DNA of 64,000 nt from Kalymmatonema hyalinum WJT4-NPBG1 (GCA_019359075.1 JAHHIB010000025.1:1-64000); one strand, 5' to 3'; numbered from the stretch's first letter, positions 18,764-27,900 are shown. Numbers and translations are program-made. Notes: generated by a model from the letters alone, not told the origin.

Positions 18764-19471
18764 ATGAGTGAAAACACCCGTGTCAAAACAATTTTGCTCT
18801 TGGCAGCGAATCCAAGACAGACTTCTCAGTTGCGACTGGATACGGTGAAGCTGTGGAATCTCTCTGGGCAGGAGCTGACAACCCTTAAAGGTCATAGCGG
18901 TTCTGTCTTAAGCGTGGTGTTCAGCCCGGATGGCAAAACCATTGCCACTGGTAGTGATGACAACACGGTGAAGCTGTGGAATCTCTCTGGGTAGGAGATG
19001 ACAACCCTCAAAGGTCATAGGGGTTATGTCTTAAGCGTGGTGTTCAGCCCGGATGGCAAAACCATTGCCACTGGTAGTGATGACAACACGGTGAAGCTGT
19101 GGAATCTCTCTGGGCAGGAGATGACAACCCTCAAAGGTCATAGGGGTTATGTCTTAAGCGTGGTGTTCAGCCCGGATGGCAAAACCATTGCCACTGGTAG
19201 TTCTGACAGCACGATGAAGCTGTGGAATCTCAACGGGCAGGAGATGACAACCCTCAAAGGTCATAGCGGTTCTGTCTTAAGCGTGGCGTTCAGCCCGGAT
19301 GGCAAAACCATTGCCACTGGTAGTGATGACAACACGGTGAAGCTGTGGAATCTGGATTTGGATGACTTACTGGCACGGGGTTGCGCTTGGGCTCATGATT
19401 ATTTGAAGAATAACCCTAATGTTCAGGATGGCGATCGCAAGCTGTGTGATGATGTTGGCAGTCCTAGATAA
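18764..19471 (+). pseudogene. remnant of a CHAT/STAND-type WD40 protein
   Basis: The first 26 residues (ending [17 protein letters not shown]) look like the start of cyanobacterial CHAT-type or effector-domain proteins, but they are joined directly to WD40 repeats. The intervening protease/NTPase region is missing. Four near-identical 41-residue WD40 units follow ([19 protein letters not shown], then TVKLWNL). A TAG at 18992-18994 replaces the CAG found at the same place in sister repeats. The C-terminus DLDDLLARGCAWAHDYL is the usual tail of these proteins. Internal deletion plus nonsense mutation indicates a dead gene. Confidence 0.8.
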
Positions 19472-19837
19472 TAAGTTGGGTTGTGGAATTAGGGTGCTGG
19501 GGGGACAAGATGCTCCGTAAGTCCTGCGGACAGGCTCCGCCAACGCGCAGCGTGCGCTTTGCGCTCAGTTTGCTCAACGGGGGGAACCCCCGCACGCAAC
19601 TTCTCTCCACCCCACAAGAATTGTCTGGAATGCAAGTGTAAGAAATCGACAGGCGATGGCACTCTGTGCCCGCTGAGCGATGCTCCTCTGAAGCCGCCCT
19701 TAGGGCGATGGGCAAAGTACCCGCTCTTTAGGGGCGATCGCTAACTATACAAATATCAACAATTTTGGCGATCGCACAGATTACCCGCTGAGCGATCGCG
19801 CAAAGTACCAGATCCTTACAGGCGATCGCCCTAAAAT
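19472..19837. repeat. HIP1-rich repeat cluster 1
   Basis: Short palindromic words (GGCACTCTGTGCC, GGGCGATGGGC) and several GCGATCGC octamers. The string AAAGTACCAGATCCTTACAG followed by GCGATCGC at about 19803 recurs at about 20641, so near-identical repeats bracket the toxin-antitoxin region. No gene is supported. Confidence 0.65.
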
Positions 19838-20087
19838 TCAAAGCCAACATTCTAAAGATAATGCTCTAACTTGCTGAATACGGTTAAAGTCACTATCGGC
19901 TGAGACTACAGTCAATCGTGCCAGATTAGTTTCTTTCTGTTGAGAAATTTCCATCATGTAGGTAAGTTCTCCTTGGACAATCACACAAGTTGAAATGTTT
20001 AACTCACCTACCTCCGCAACTCGACGAATAACTTTAGGTTCTCCAATAAAAATGCTGCTTAGCGTGATTCGTATCTAACAAATACAT
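19838..20087 (-). pseudogene. broken PIN-domain toxin (VapC type)
   Basis: The ATG overlaps the antitoxin stop (TAATG). The start MYLLDTNH is the PIN N-terminus with its first catalytic Asp. One extra base near 20063 then shifts the frame; in the other frame the protein continues as LSSIFIGEPKVIRRVAEVG and CVIVQGELTYMMEISQQ. NLARL is then joined directly to TVVSADSDFNRIQQVRALS, which is the PIN C-terminus. About half the normal length is missing. A frameshift plus an internal deletion means no active nuclease. Confidence 0.8.
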
Positions 20088-20425
20088 TACTCAAAGTCGT
20101 TATCATAATCAAATTTTGCTTTACCGCCAGACGTATAAACGAGTTGTAGACACTCTTGATAGTCCTCACCAGTCCATGTCCCTGCATGTCTGAGGATGGA
20201 ACGCCCAGAAGCAGGACTGTATGGAAGTTGAGAACGTTCAGAAGAACTTTCTTCCTGTGAATCATGAGAATCAATAGACGCTGATTCTTCAAAAGGTGGA
20301 GATGTTATTTCTACTTGTGATTTATCTTGCTTAGTTTTCAAAAAGCGCAAAAAGTCTAGTGTTTCTGCTAACAAATATTCTGAACTAGATTCAAGTTCTT
20401 GAATAAGTTGTTGTTTAATCGTCAT
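20087..20425 (-). CDS. antitoxin of a decayed VapBC-type module
   Basis: 112-aa acidic protein. The C-terminal segment SGRSILRHAGTWTGEDYQECL is typical of antitoxins or small proteins encoded immediately before PIN toxins in cyanobacteria. The N-terminus (MTIKQQLIQELESSSEYLL) is helical, and a Ser/Glu-rich linker joins the two parts. Its stop overlaps the toxin start by one base (TAATG), the usual TA coupling. The toxin is broken, so this intact frame is an orphan antitoxin. Confidence 0.65.
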   Translation of the reverse strand: MTIKQQLIQELESSSEYLLAETLDFLRFLKTKQDKSQVEITSPPFEESASIDSHDSQEESSSERSQLPYSPASGRSILRHAGTWTGEDYQECLQLVYTSGGKAKFDYDNDFE

Positions 20426-20789
20426 TGTGCTTAGTCAGAAAATGTAGTGATTCAAGTAATACATTAATAATATTAGTTCTCATGCAATCACTCCAACCTC
20501 AGAAAAGGAGGTGTACAGTCATACAGGCGATGGCACAGAGTGCCCGAATCGCGAACGCACAGAGTGCCCGAATCGCGATGCTCCAGAGGAGCCGCCCAGA
20601 GGGCGATCGCGATTCGGGGCAGTGGCAAAGGCGATCGCGTAAAGTACCAGATCCTTACAGGCGATCGCTAGCAATGCAGATGTCAAGTATTCATGGCAAG
20701 CTAAAACAGCGCCACATAAATAAGTCTGGGCTGATGCAATGACTGTGAAGAAGCCGTGCGATCGTTTCGTTAGTATAAATGTACGTTTT
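20426..20789. repeat. HIP1-rich repeat cluster 2
   Basis: GC-rich stretch (about 20520-20680) with repeated GGCACAGAGTGCCCGAATCGC-like words and GCGATCGC octamers. It shares the AAAGTACCAGATCCTTACAG string with cluster 1. No gene is supported. Confidence 0.65.
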
Positions 20790-20966
20790 TCATGTTTCCT
20801 GCAATATCTTCTTGATGTCCTTCATCAGCAGGAACAAATGCAATGGATCAGTCGGGCTAGGCTCAAAATCGAACTGTTCATACCATGCCCGTGCTTCATC
20901 GTCCTTGGCGTGAACAACTAAGGCACGGATGCCAGCAATATCAGCCGCCTGGGCTGTGCGTCGTAT
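20790..20966 (-). pseudogene. C-terminal fragment of a GNAT acetyltransferase toxin
   Basis: About 58 residues match the end of TacT-like GNAT proteins: ALVVHAKDDEARAWYEQF, then DFEPSPTDPLHLFLLMKDI. The open frame continues to 21065, but the added N-terminal part does not look like a GNAT domain and the acetyl-CoA loop is absent. Such toxins normally pair with a ribbon-helix-helix DUF1778 antitoxin, which is not seen. Interpreted as a 5'-truncated remnant. Confidence 0.65.
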
Positions 20967-21101
20967 TTTTAAGCTTTCAATCGGAATGTAACCAGGAAAA
21001 ACATGCGAGTAGACTGTAAACTGTAGGGAAATTTTTATCACAGTCGTTCGCTCAAAGACAATCAAAGATATTTAATTGAATGAAATGTGTTTTAGGAAAA
21101 T

Positions 21102-22142
21102 ATGAAGAACAACCAACTTGGAGAAAGCGACCTCAAGGTTTCGGAAATTTGTCTGGGTACCATGACTTTTGGGCAGCAAAATACCATTGAAGATGCCCAT
21201 CAGCAGCTAGATTATGCTGTCGCCCAAGGAATAAACTTTATCGATACAGCAGAAATGTATCCGGTACCACCCCGTGGCGAAACTCAAGGGAGAACTGAAG
21301 CTTATATTGGGGAATGGCTGAAGAAGCAGCAGCGAGATCAATTAATTATCGCTACTAAAATTGCAGGACCTGGTCGTGCTATTAAATGGGTGAGAGCAGG
21401 AGCCACAAATATTCAACGCGATAACATTAAGCAAGCAGTAGATGATAGCCTTAAGCGTTTACAAACGGACTACATCGACCTCTATCAAATCCATTGGCCC
21501 GACCGTTATGTTCCCCTCTTTGGACAGACAGAATACAATCCAAAATTTGAGCGTGAAACGGTTCCCATCGCTGAACAGCTAACAGTTTTTGGTGATTTAA
21601 TTAAAGCAGGAAAGATTCGCTATTTGGGTTTGAGTAATGAAACTCCTTGGGGAGTGTCTGAGTTTAGTCACGCGGCTAAACAGCTAGGATTACCTAAACT
21701 TGTTTCCATTCAAAATGCTTACAATCTGCTCAACCGTGAATTTGATAGACATTTAGCAGAAGCTTGCTATCGTGAAAATATTAGTTTGCTAGCTTATAGT
21801 CCTTTGGGATTTGGTTTGTTATCAGGCAAGTATATTGATGGTAAAAAACCAGAGAATACACGACTCACACTGTTTCAGAACTTTGGACAGCGATATTTCA
21901 AGCCAAATGTGAATGAAGCAGTAGCAGCTTATGCAGAAATTGCCCGTAAACATAACATCAAATTGGCACAACTAGCGATAGCATTTGTTCGGAGTCGTTG
22001 GTTTGTCACGAGTACAATTATCGGTGCTTCAACCATTGAACAACTTAAAGAGAATATAGAGAGTGTAAGTGTCGTTCTTGACAAAGATATTTTGGCAGAG
22101 TTGGATGCTGTTCATACTCGTTATCCCAATCCAGCACCGTAA
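21102..22142 (+). CDS. aldo/keto reductase, Tas-like
   Basis: NADP(H)-dependent oxidoreductase of 346 aa with the (beta/alpha)8 aldo/keto reductase fold. The catalytic tetrad is visible: D48 and Y53 (FIDTAEMY), K86 (ATKIAG) and H131 (YQIHWPD). The C-terminal cofactor signature IIGASTIEQLKENI is intact. The length and the PVPPRGETQGRTEAYIGEW insert match the Tas/YghZ-like branch. The natural substrate is unknown. Monocistronic by position. Confidence 0.88.
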   Translation: MKNNQLGESDLKVSEICLGTMTFGQQNTIEDAHQQLDYAVAQGINFIDTAEMYPVPPRGETQGRTEAYIGEWLKKQQRDQLIIATKIAGPGRAIKWVRAGATNIQRDNIKQAVDDSLKRLQTDYIDLYQIHWPDRYVPLFGQTEYNPKFERETVPIAEQLTVFGDLIKAGKIRYLGLSNETPWGVSEFSHAAKQLGLPKLVSIQNAYNLLNREFDRHLAEACYRENISLLAYSPLGFGLLSGKYIDGKKPENTRLTLFQNFGQRYFKPNVNEAVAAYAEIARKHNIKLAQLAIAFVRSRWFVTSTIIGASTIEQLKENIESVSVVLDKDILAELDAVHTRYPNPAP

Positions 22143-22168
22143 AAATTAAAAAGAACTCAGAACTCACT

Positions 22169-22203
22169 CTCTTTTAAGAAAACAGAATGGTTTCTTAAAA
22201 GAG
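22169..22203. terminator. perfect 13-bp hairpin after the aldo/keto reductase
   Basis: CTCTTTTAAGAAA and TTTCTTAAAAGAG are exact inverse complements around a 9-base loop, 26 bp past the stop codon. No long T-run follows, so the efficiency is uncertain. Confidence 0.55.
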
Positions 22204-22211
22204 GGCTAATG

Positions 22212-22264
22212 TGGGGTGTCACGGACTGGCATAAACAACCATCACCTCAGCCTGTGACACCCCA
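22212..22264. terminator. second hairpin between convergent genes
   Basis: TGGGGTGTCAC and GTGACACCCCA form an exact 11-bp stem around a 31-base loop. Probably a bidirectional barrier between the convergent genes on either side. Confidence 0.5.
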
Positions 22265-22287
22265 TTCTGGTAGTAATAAAGGTAGTT

Positions 22288-23022
22288 TTAGGTTGAGGGA
22301 TTACTACGCAAGTAACCGCCTCCTTCCTCCGAACTTAGATTGACCGAAGTGTTGCCGTCACCGTCACGCCAATGAGCTTCTATATAGGTGCCTGCTCGCT
22401 CGTGAGCACTGACCCAATGAGGCTCAACATGATGGACATCTCCTGCAACTTCCGAAGTCTTGTCGGAGAAAGCAATATCATCGCTGGTAACACCAACTGT
22501 ATCACTGATTATTTCTGTATCAGCAATAGCCGAGTCACTAAAAATCTCTGCCGGTGAAGCAACTGATTCGCTAAGCATTTCGGTATCAGGAATAATTGCA
22601 TCGCTACCGATGATTATGTCGCTTAGTCCAACAGCTAGAGTGGTTATAGCAACAACCTTAGCAAGGTTTCTAGCGCCTTGACCAGCCATTTCTAAGTCAT
22701 CGTTAGCAAGACCATTAAAAACTTGACCTACACTGTGTGCTGTGTAGTTAATCGTTCGCCCAACTCCAATAGCTGTGGTCTTAACTGCATTCCCTGCCTC
22801 AGAAAGACCCTTTTTAATCTTTTGTTCATCTTCAGTGGCAATTCCATAAATTGCCGTGATTGCGCCATCAGCTAAGCTACCCAATGTTTCTGCGGACGTA
22901 ACAGTTGAGTGATATACACCTTGCCCTACCTCTTTAATAAAGTTACTGTCTACTGCTGTTCCTAAAGCTTCGAGACCACCACCAATAGCTCCTCCCATTA
23001 CTTGACCAGCAACATTGCCCAA
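22288..23022 (-). CDS. hypothetical Gly/Ala-rich protein
   Basis: Function not recognised. The N-terminal half has small-residue, glycine-zipper-like stretches (GGAIGGGLEALGTA; NAVKTTAIGVGRTI). A Ser/Asp-rich region follows, and the C-terminus EPHWVSAHERAGTYIEAHW, then RDGDGNTSVNL, looks like a short conserved tail. No ATG exists at the 5' end: the frame opens with TTG, is open further upstream, and has no clear ribosome site. The true start is therefore uncertain and the 5' end may be damaged. Could be a secreted effector-like protein, but that is speculation. Confidence 0.5.
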   Translation of the reverse strand: MGNVAGQVMGGAIGGGLEALGTAVDSNFIKEVGQGVYHSTVTSAETLGSLADGAITAIYGIATEDEQKIKKGLSEAGNAVKTTAIGVGRTINYTAHSVGQVFNGLANDDLEMAGQGARNLAKVVAITTLAVGLSDIIIGSDAIIPDTEMLSESVASPAEIFSDSAIADTEIISDTVGVTSDDIAFSDKTSEVAGDVHHVEPHWVSAHERAGTYIEAHWRDGDGNTSVNLSSEEGGGYLRSNPST

Positions 23023-23194
23023 ACGTTTTAAGAATCTTATATTTGTATTTTTAATACTTACATTTAAGCATCAATTTTACGCATAAAATAAAACTTTTTA
23101 GTTGAGTGATTTCGCGTAAATGAAAATAAATTTTTGCTAAAGTAAAAATTTATTTTCAGCTTTGTCCTATTCCTAGCCCTTGGAACGCGCTTAA

Positions 23195-23392
23195 ATGAGC
23201 TTGCTGTTTGATTTTTGGAGGATTGGTAAATTTATTGTGTTGTCTATACATTTCCCCTACGATTGCAACTATTTCCGCACCGAAAAAGGTTTGAGGGAAT
23301 CTCTGCATAGGTTAAACGACCTTTGGAAAGAAGTTCGCACTAACCTTGCGGTAGAAGATTCCACTTATCAGCTGCTCAAGCACATGAAATAG
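23195..23392 (+). pseudogene. possible fragment of a flavoprotein helical domain
   Basis: Only the part FRTEKGLRESLHRLNDLWKE resembles anything: the helical C-terminal region of fumarate reductase/succinate dehydrogenase-type flavoproteins. The first 25 residues look random. It is immediately followed by a broken monooxygenase fragment, consistent with a decayed gene cluster. Low confidence. Confidence 0.3.
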
Positions 23393-23411
23393 ACTGATGT
23401 TGGCATTGAGC

Positions 23412-23581
23412 GGAGCATTGGACAACATTAGTGTTGTTATTCCTGCTGTTAAGCCGTTACTTTTCCATCCAGTTGTCTTGGCAAAAATGGCACTCGGATC
23501 GATGGCATTAGTAGTGGACGTTTTGCGATTAACTTAGTGAGTGCATGGTTGTTTGGAGACTGGCTGCTAACTAAAGGATGA
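23412..23581 (+). pseudogene. fragment of a luciferase-like flavin monooxygenase
   Basis: In one frame ISVVIPAVKPLLFHPVVLAK runs into MALG; after a frameshift near 23500 the next frame reads RIDGISSGRFAINLVSAW. These consecutive pieces match the conserved core of LLM-class monooxygenases (compare [12 protein letters not shown] in the intact SsuD at 14144-15307). Ends and frame are both lost, so it is a dead relic. Confidence 0.65.
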
Positions 23582-23656
23582 ACGATGAAATATAAAGGCT
23601 AAATACTTTATACTTTATAGTTCTTCTACCAACTTGAGATGTACCTAGGCAAAACC

Positions 23657-23890
23657 ATGCCAACGAACCTGATCATTTTCATTGCTGCACTCATTGTCGC
23701 GTGGTTAGTCTTCCGAGCTTTGCTCAGTCTGCTGCAAACAGCCATTAGTACGGCGATCGCCATTTTTGTCATTGTCGTTATCTTGATGGCTTTTGGTTTT
23801 AGTCCCCAAGATCTGATGCGAGAAATCGCCAACCTACCTCAAATTCTTAGGCAATTTGTCACGGAGGTGAGGAAAATACTAGGGTTGTAA
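23657..23890 (+). CDS. small conserved membrane protein
   Basis: 77 aa from the ATG at 23657 (an in-frame ATG at 23639 is also possible). Two closely spaced hydrophobic segments cover residues 3-50 (LIIFIAALIVAWLVF and STAIAIFVIVVILMAFGF), then an amphipathic tail. MPTNLIIFIAALIVAWLVF resembles small membrane proteins common in cyanobacteria. Function unknown. It is intact, although flanked by pseudogenes. Confidence 0.6.
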   Translation: MPTNLIIFIAALIVAWLVFRALLSLLQTAISTAIAIFVIVVILMAFGFSPQDLMREIANLPQILRQFVTEVRKILGL

Positions 23891-24084
23891 TTTACTAAGG
23901 TATCTCAGGAAAAAATCTTGTTGTCATTCAAGAGTATTTGTCAGAGGAGCAGACGGCATTCCTGTCCATTTTTTTGCTGCTGAATTGGAATTTTGATAGA
24001 AAACTTTAGTCTTTCTGTAAAATCTCACAAACTATATCGAATTACTATATCTCGGCTGACCTTATTTACTGGTTGTGTATTTAG

Positions 24085-24302
24085 CAGAAACAACGAATTG
24101 CTGAGGCTTTAGGCAACAAAAAAGCAGTTATTTTGCGTAACCACGGTCATCTGACAGTAGGTCACACCATTGATGAAGCAGCATGGTGGTATATCACCTT
24201 TGAGCGTTCAGATCAAGCTCAATTGTTAGCTGAAGCGGCAGGCAAACCCATCTCATTGACCCCGACAGCGCCCGTTTAGCACACAGCCAAGTTGGAACGC
24301 AT
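24085..24302 (+). pseudogene. 3' fragment of a class II aldolase/adducin gene
   Basis: Frame opens after a TAG and reads QQRIAEALGNKKAVILRNHG and HLTVGHTIDEAAWWYITFE, the C-terminal third of class II aldolase/adducin proteins including the third metal-ligand His (RNHGH). It stops at a TAG (24277); the adjacent frame continues with RLAHSQVGTH, matching the expected tail, so there is also a frameshift. The N-terminal two thirds are gone. Confidence 0.7.
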
Positions 24303-24957
24303 AGAGGCGGGCACTCCGTGCCATCGCACAGATGGCGAGTCACTTGAACCGGAGCAACGCTTACGCTCACAGGATTTGAGTTATTCTTTAAATAAATATT
24401 AGTTGGCATTTTGGCAACTGCGCCAATTTTATGAGCAGTATCGTAGGTGTTAATACGTTCTTGCACAAAAAATCACACGGCACAAGGCTAAAACCTCCTC
24501 TTACCGGTGAGCTACCGGGTCTTGTAATGCACGACGCAACATGAGTGCCAGCCCTATGCAGTCGTGGTTTTATACCCCCTAAGTGATAGCTTAGGGGTTT
24601 TTCTTTTTAAAATTAATTTTATAGGGAACTACTTAATCTAAATGTTAAATATTGTACTAATATCAGACAAATATTAATGCTCATAAGTGGATCAAGAATT
24701 TCATAAAAAAAGTTAGGACATTTGCTAGGCGTAGACAAACGTCCTGACTATGTTGAATTTAGTAGTTCATTTCAGTGGACGCAAGACTCGTCTTGAGCTT
24801 TGAGTTTACTGTTGAATTTCTAACGAACCGCAGAGGCACAGAGGAGCCAGCGCTGCGGGAGGGTTTCCCTCCGCAGGCGACTGGCGTAACACAGAGATAG
24901 AAAAATAAGGAGAGTGCTTCAGTCTTATTTCTTGTAACCAGCGAAGGAACCAATCTT
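24303..24957. other. intergenic region
   Basis: Contains a rho-independent terminator (24576-24609), a short palindromic repeat word at about 24302-24340 and a repeat fragment at about 24850-24894 shared with other clusters. The segment 24480-24570, which precedes the terminator, is GC-richer than its surroundings and may be an RNA or a transposon end, but it is not identified. Confidence 0.5.
24576..24609 (+). terminator. rho-independent terminator
   Basis: CCCCTAAG and CTTAGGGG form a perfect 8-bp stem with a 6-base loop, followed by TTTTTCTTTTT. A textbook terminator without an intact gene just upstream, so it may close the transcript of the decayed cluster or a small RNA at 24480-24575. 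Confidence 0.85.
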
Positions 24958-26025
24958 ATGGCACACTTATTTGAACCTCTGACAATTCGCGCAATCACTT
25001 TTCGCAACCGGATTGCTGTTGCACCAATGTGTCAGTATTCCAGTACTGATGGATATGCCAATCATTGGCATTTAGTTCATTTGGCAAGCCGTGCGGTTGG
25101 CGGTGCGGGTTTAGTGATCACAGAGGCGGCTGCGGTGGAACCGCGAGGACGCATCAGTCCTCAAGATTTGGGGATTTGGTCAGATGCACATATTGAGCCA
25201 CTCGCAAAAACCGTAGAACTCATTCACAATTTGGGTTCTATTGCAGGGATTCAACTTGCTCATGCAGGAAGAAAAGCCAGTACAGCACCGCCTTGGGAAG
25301 GTGGAAAAGTCGTGGATGAATCTGCTGGCGGTTGGCGTCCTGTGGTTTCTAGCAGTGCGATCGCTTTTACTGAAAATCACCCTGTTCCAGAAGCATTAAA
25401 TAGCGAAGGAATTGCACAAATTATTCATGCTTTTGTGCAAGCTGCAAAACGCTCTGTGGAAGCTGGATTTAAAGTGATTGAAATTCACGCGGCTCATGGC
25501 TATTTATTGCATCAATTTCTCTCGCCTTTGAGCAATCATCGAGAGGATGAATATGGAGGGAGTTTTGAAAATCGTACTCGTTTGTTAAGAGAAGTTGTCA
25601 GCGGGGTACGAGAAGTTTTGCCCGAAGGTTATCCTCTTTGGGTGAGAATTTCAGCTACTGATTGGGCAGAAAATGGCTGGGACATAGAGCAAAGTATAGC
25701 GCTTGCAGATAAACTCAAAAATCTGGGTGTCGATTTAATTGACACCTCAAGTGGTGGTACTTTACCAAAGGTTAATATTCCTTATGGTCCTGGTTATGAG
25801 ACTCAGTTTGCTTCAAGAATTCGTAATGAAACAAATATTTTGACTGGGGCTGTAGGTTTGATTACATCACCAGAACAAGCTGACCATATTATTCGCACTG
25901 GTCAAGCAGATGTTGTATTACTTGCGCGAGAATTGCTACGCAATCCTTACTGGCCATCATATGCTGCGAAAACGTTAGGAAAAGATCAAGTTTCGCCCGT
26001 TCAGTATGAGCGAGCATGGCTTTGA
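24958..26025 (+). CDS. Old Yellow Enzyme family NADPH dehydrogenase (YqjM type)
   Basis: FMN-dependent ene-reductase of 355 aa. The N-terminus FRNRIAVAPMCQYSSTDG contains Cys25 and the Tyr typical of the YqjM branch. HAAHGYLLHQFLSP, and SNHREDEYGGSFENRTRLL after it, are family signatures. It reduces activated C=C bonds using NADPH; the physiological substrate is unknown. Starts with ATG after a repeat-containing region; the next gene begins 134 bp downstream. Confidence 0.9.
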   Translation: MAHLFEPLTIRAITFRNRIAVAPMCQYSSTDGYANHWHLVHLASRAVGGAGLVITEAAAVEPRGRISPQDLGIWSDAHIEPLAKTVELIHNLGSIAGIQLAHAGRKASTAPPWEGGKVVDESAGGWRPVVSSSAIAFTENHPVPEALNSEGIAQIIHAFVQAAKRSVEAGFKVIEIHAAHGYLLHQFLSPLSNHREDEYGGSFENRTRLLREVVSGVREVLPEGYPLWVRISATDWAENGWDIEQSIALADKLKNLGVDLIDTSSGGTLPKVNIPYGPGYETQFASRIRNETNILTGAVGLITSPEQADHIIRTGQADVVLLARELLRNPYWPSYAAKTLGKDQVSPVQYERAWL

Positions 26026-26159
26026 ATTTCCAAAACTATTTTCAACAACAAATTCTACTTTTCCAGAGTACCATCTGACAGGCTTTGAGATATTCTGCGG
26101 CATAGCCCTACCTACCATTTGTGGTTTAATCATTTGAAAAGGGCTGTAAGGTAAAGATA

Positions 26160-26990
26160 ATGACAGAAATAACGCGCCGCAAATTTATCGCAACTGCTAC
26201 CCTGGCAACGGGCTTTGCCCTCGCAGTGCAACCTATTTATGCCCAAGTCATCACCACCGATGCCAAGGGGTTGGTAGCTGGTGCGGTGAAAATTCCCGTC
26301 AAAGATGGGGAAATTCCTGCCTACAGAGCCATGCCTGCTACTGGTAAAAATTTCCCGATAGTCCTGGTGATTCAGGAAATCTTCGGTGTACATGAGCACA
26401 TTCAGGATGTCTGCCGTCGCTTTGCCAAATTGGGGTACGTGGCGATCGCTCCGGAATTGTTCGTGCGTCAGGGCGATGTCTCGAAGTTAAGCAGCGTAGA
26501 CGAAATTCGCCAGGTGGTCGCTAAAGTCCCAGATGCCCAGGTGCTGTCGGATCTCGATGCCACGACGAACTGGGCTGTAAAGTCAGCTCAGGGTAATGCC
26601 GGTAAGTTGGGGATTACGGGTTTTTGCTGGGGTGGTCGCATTACCTGGCTGTACTCCGCACACAATCCCAAGGTTAAGGCAGGCGTGGCGTGGTACGGGC
26701 GACTGGTGGGCAATGCTACCGAACTAACGCCCAAGCATCCCGTCAATATTGCGTCGGCGCTGAAAGTCCCGATTCTCGGACTCTACGGCGGCAAGGATAC
26801 GGGCATTCCCCTGGATACCGTGGAGCAAATGCGCGATCGCCTGAAGTCCAGCAGCAGCAAATCCGAAATCATTGTCTACCCCGATGCACCCCATGCCTTT
26901 TTTGCCGATTATCGCCCTTCTTACCGCGAGAAAGAAGCTCTTGATGGCTGGCAACGCCTCCAGGCATGGTTTAAACGGCATGGCGTGTAA
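26160..26990 (+). CDS. dienelactone hydrolase family protein, Tat-exported
   Basis: Alpha/beta-hydrolase of 276 aa. The N-terminus carries a Tat-like signal ([19 protein letters not shown], cleavage near PIYAQ), so it is probably exported folded. The catalytic triad of the family is visible: C156 in GFCWGG, D213 in GGKDTG and H245 in DAPHAF. It hydrolyses esters or lactones; the substrate is unknown. Tandem with the Old Yellow Enzyme gene. The 3' end overlaps a gene remnant by 11 bp. Base composition is somewhat GC-richer than neighbours, possibly reflecting transfer. Confidence 0.85.
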   Translation: MTEITRRKFIATATLATGFALAVQPIYAQVITTDAKGLVAGAVKIPVKDGEIPAYRAMPATGKNFPIVLVIQEIFGVHEHIQDVCRRFAKLGYVAIAPELFVRQGDVSKLSSVDEIRQVVAKVPDAQVLSDLDATTNWAVKSAQGNAGKLGITGFCWGGRITWLYSAHNPKVKAGVAWYGRLVGNATELTPKHPVNIASALKVPILGLYGGKDTGIPLDTVEQMRDRLKSSSSKSEIIVYPDAPHAFFADYRPSYREKEALDGWQRLQAWFKRHGV

Positions 26991-27273
26991 GTCTGCGGAT
27001 GAACTGCTCCAGTTGATTTTTCTTTACACGAAAAGCGCTTCAGCGGAGAAAACGAGCAGCGCTATCAGAAACATTGGTAATTTAGCAGCTCATCCTAATA
27101 AATATGTTCATACGGGTGAGATAGTAAATGTTGAACCTGGAGAAGCAGAATGGCTTTTGGATGTTCTTGAAGAACTCTTTGACATTACCTTTGTTCAACC
27201 AAAAATAACGCAAGCTAAGAAAGATAAGTTAAATCAAAAACTCTCAGCTTTAGGACACAAACACATGAAATAA
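26980..27273 (+). pseudogene. C-terminal fragment of a DUF4145-like protein
   Basis: The translation from the ATG at 26980 contains AIRNIGNLAAHPNK, then TGEIVNVEPGEAEWLLDVLE and FVQPKITQAKKD, resembling the end of DUF4145-type proteins that occur with restriction or phage-defence genes. It overlaps the hydrolase gene by 11 bp in another frame and lacks an N-terminal domain. It most likely represents a 5'-truncated gene fused next to the hydrolase gene. Confidence 0.5.
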
Positions 27274-27365
27274 TAAGATTTTTCTTTATAGCAATTTGTA
27301 GAAAAATCTCCAATTTTTTTATCCATAGTAAAGCATATAATCATAAAAAATGCAAAATAATTTAT

Positions 27366-27605
27366 ATGCTTGATAGATTAGAATTTACTCCAGAAAACAT
27401 AGAAGCTTTATATTTTCTTACAGCTAGAAAGGAATCTCCTAATGGAGGAATTCTTAGAAAATACTTTGAGGAAAATAGGTACTTAAAGTCTAAGTTTGTA
27501 GATTTTGGTTTTGATTGGGAAATTCATCCAGCATATAGATGGGCATTACAGCCAGATACAATAGAAGACATATTCAGAAACCTTGAACTAAGTGCAGATG
27601 AATAA
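27366..27605 (+). CDS. hypothetical 79-aa protein
   Basis: Not recognised. Acidic, soluble protein (MLDRLEFTPENIEALYFLTA; NGGILRKYFEENRYLKSKF). No clear Shine-Dalgarno sequence. It could be a small stand-alone protein or a piece of a larger one, and lies in a region with other truncated genes. Confidence 0.4.
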   Translation: MLDRLEFTPENIEALYFLTARKESPNGGILRKYFEENRYLKSKFVDFGFDWEIHPAYRWALQPDTIEDIFRNLELSADE

Positions 27606-27900
27606 TAATATTTGGTAGTTACGTGTGCTTACTGACTTTTAAATATGTGCGAATGCACCAAACCTCTAAACCAGCATTTGCTGAAGTTGAATAAAATTAA
27701 ATGCCCTCGCGCTACATCCATAAAATGATCTGAGAGATGCGATTGCCTTCGGCAGTGGACTTTGCCCAATCTCCTAGGTTGGGCGCTTTGCGCGCTCGCA
27801 CTCACCCACACCAGTATAATCATTGATTAATTGAGGCACAATAGAACTAAAGGCATTGTGAAAATATCATGACTACTCATCCAACTAGAGTTGAAAACTG

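Noticed and set aside
18842-19353. Regularly spaced near-identical 123-bp repeats, considered as a CRISPR-like array
   Set aside because: They are in-frame WD40 units of one coding sequence, with no spacers.
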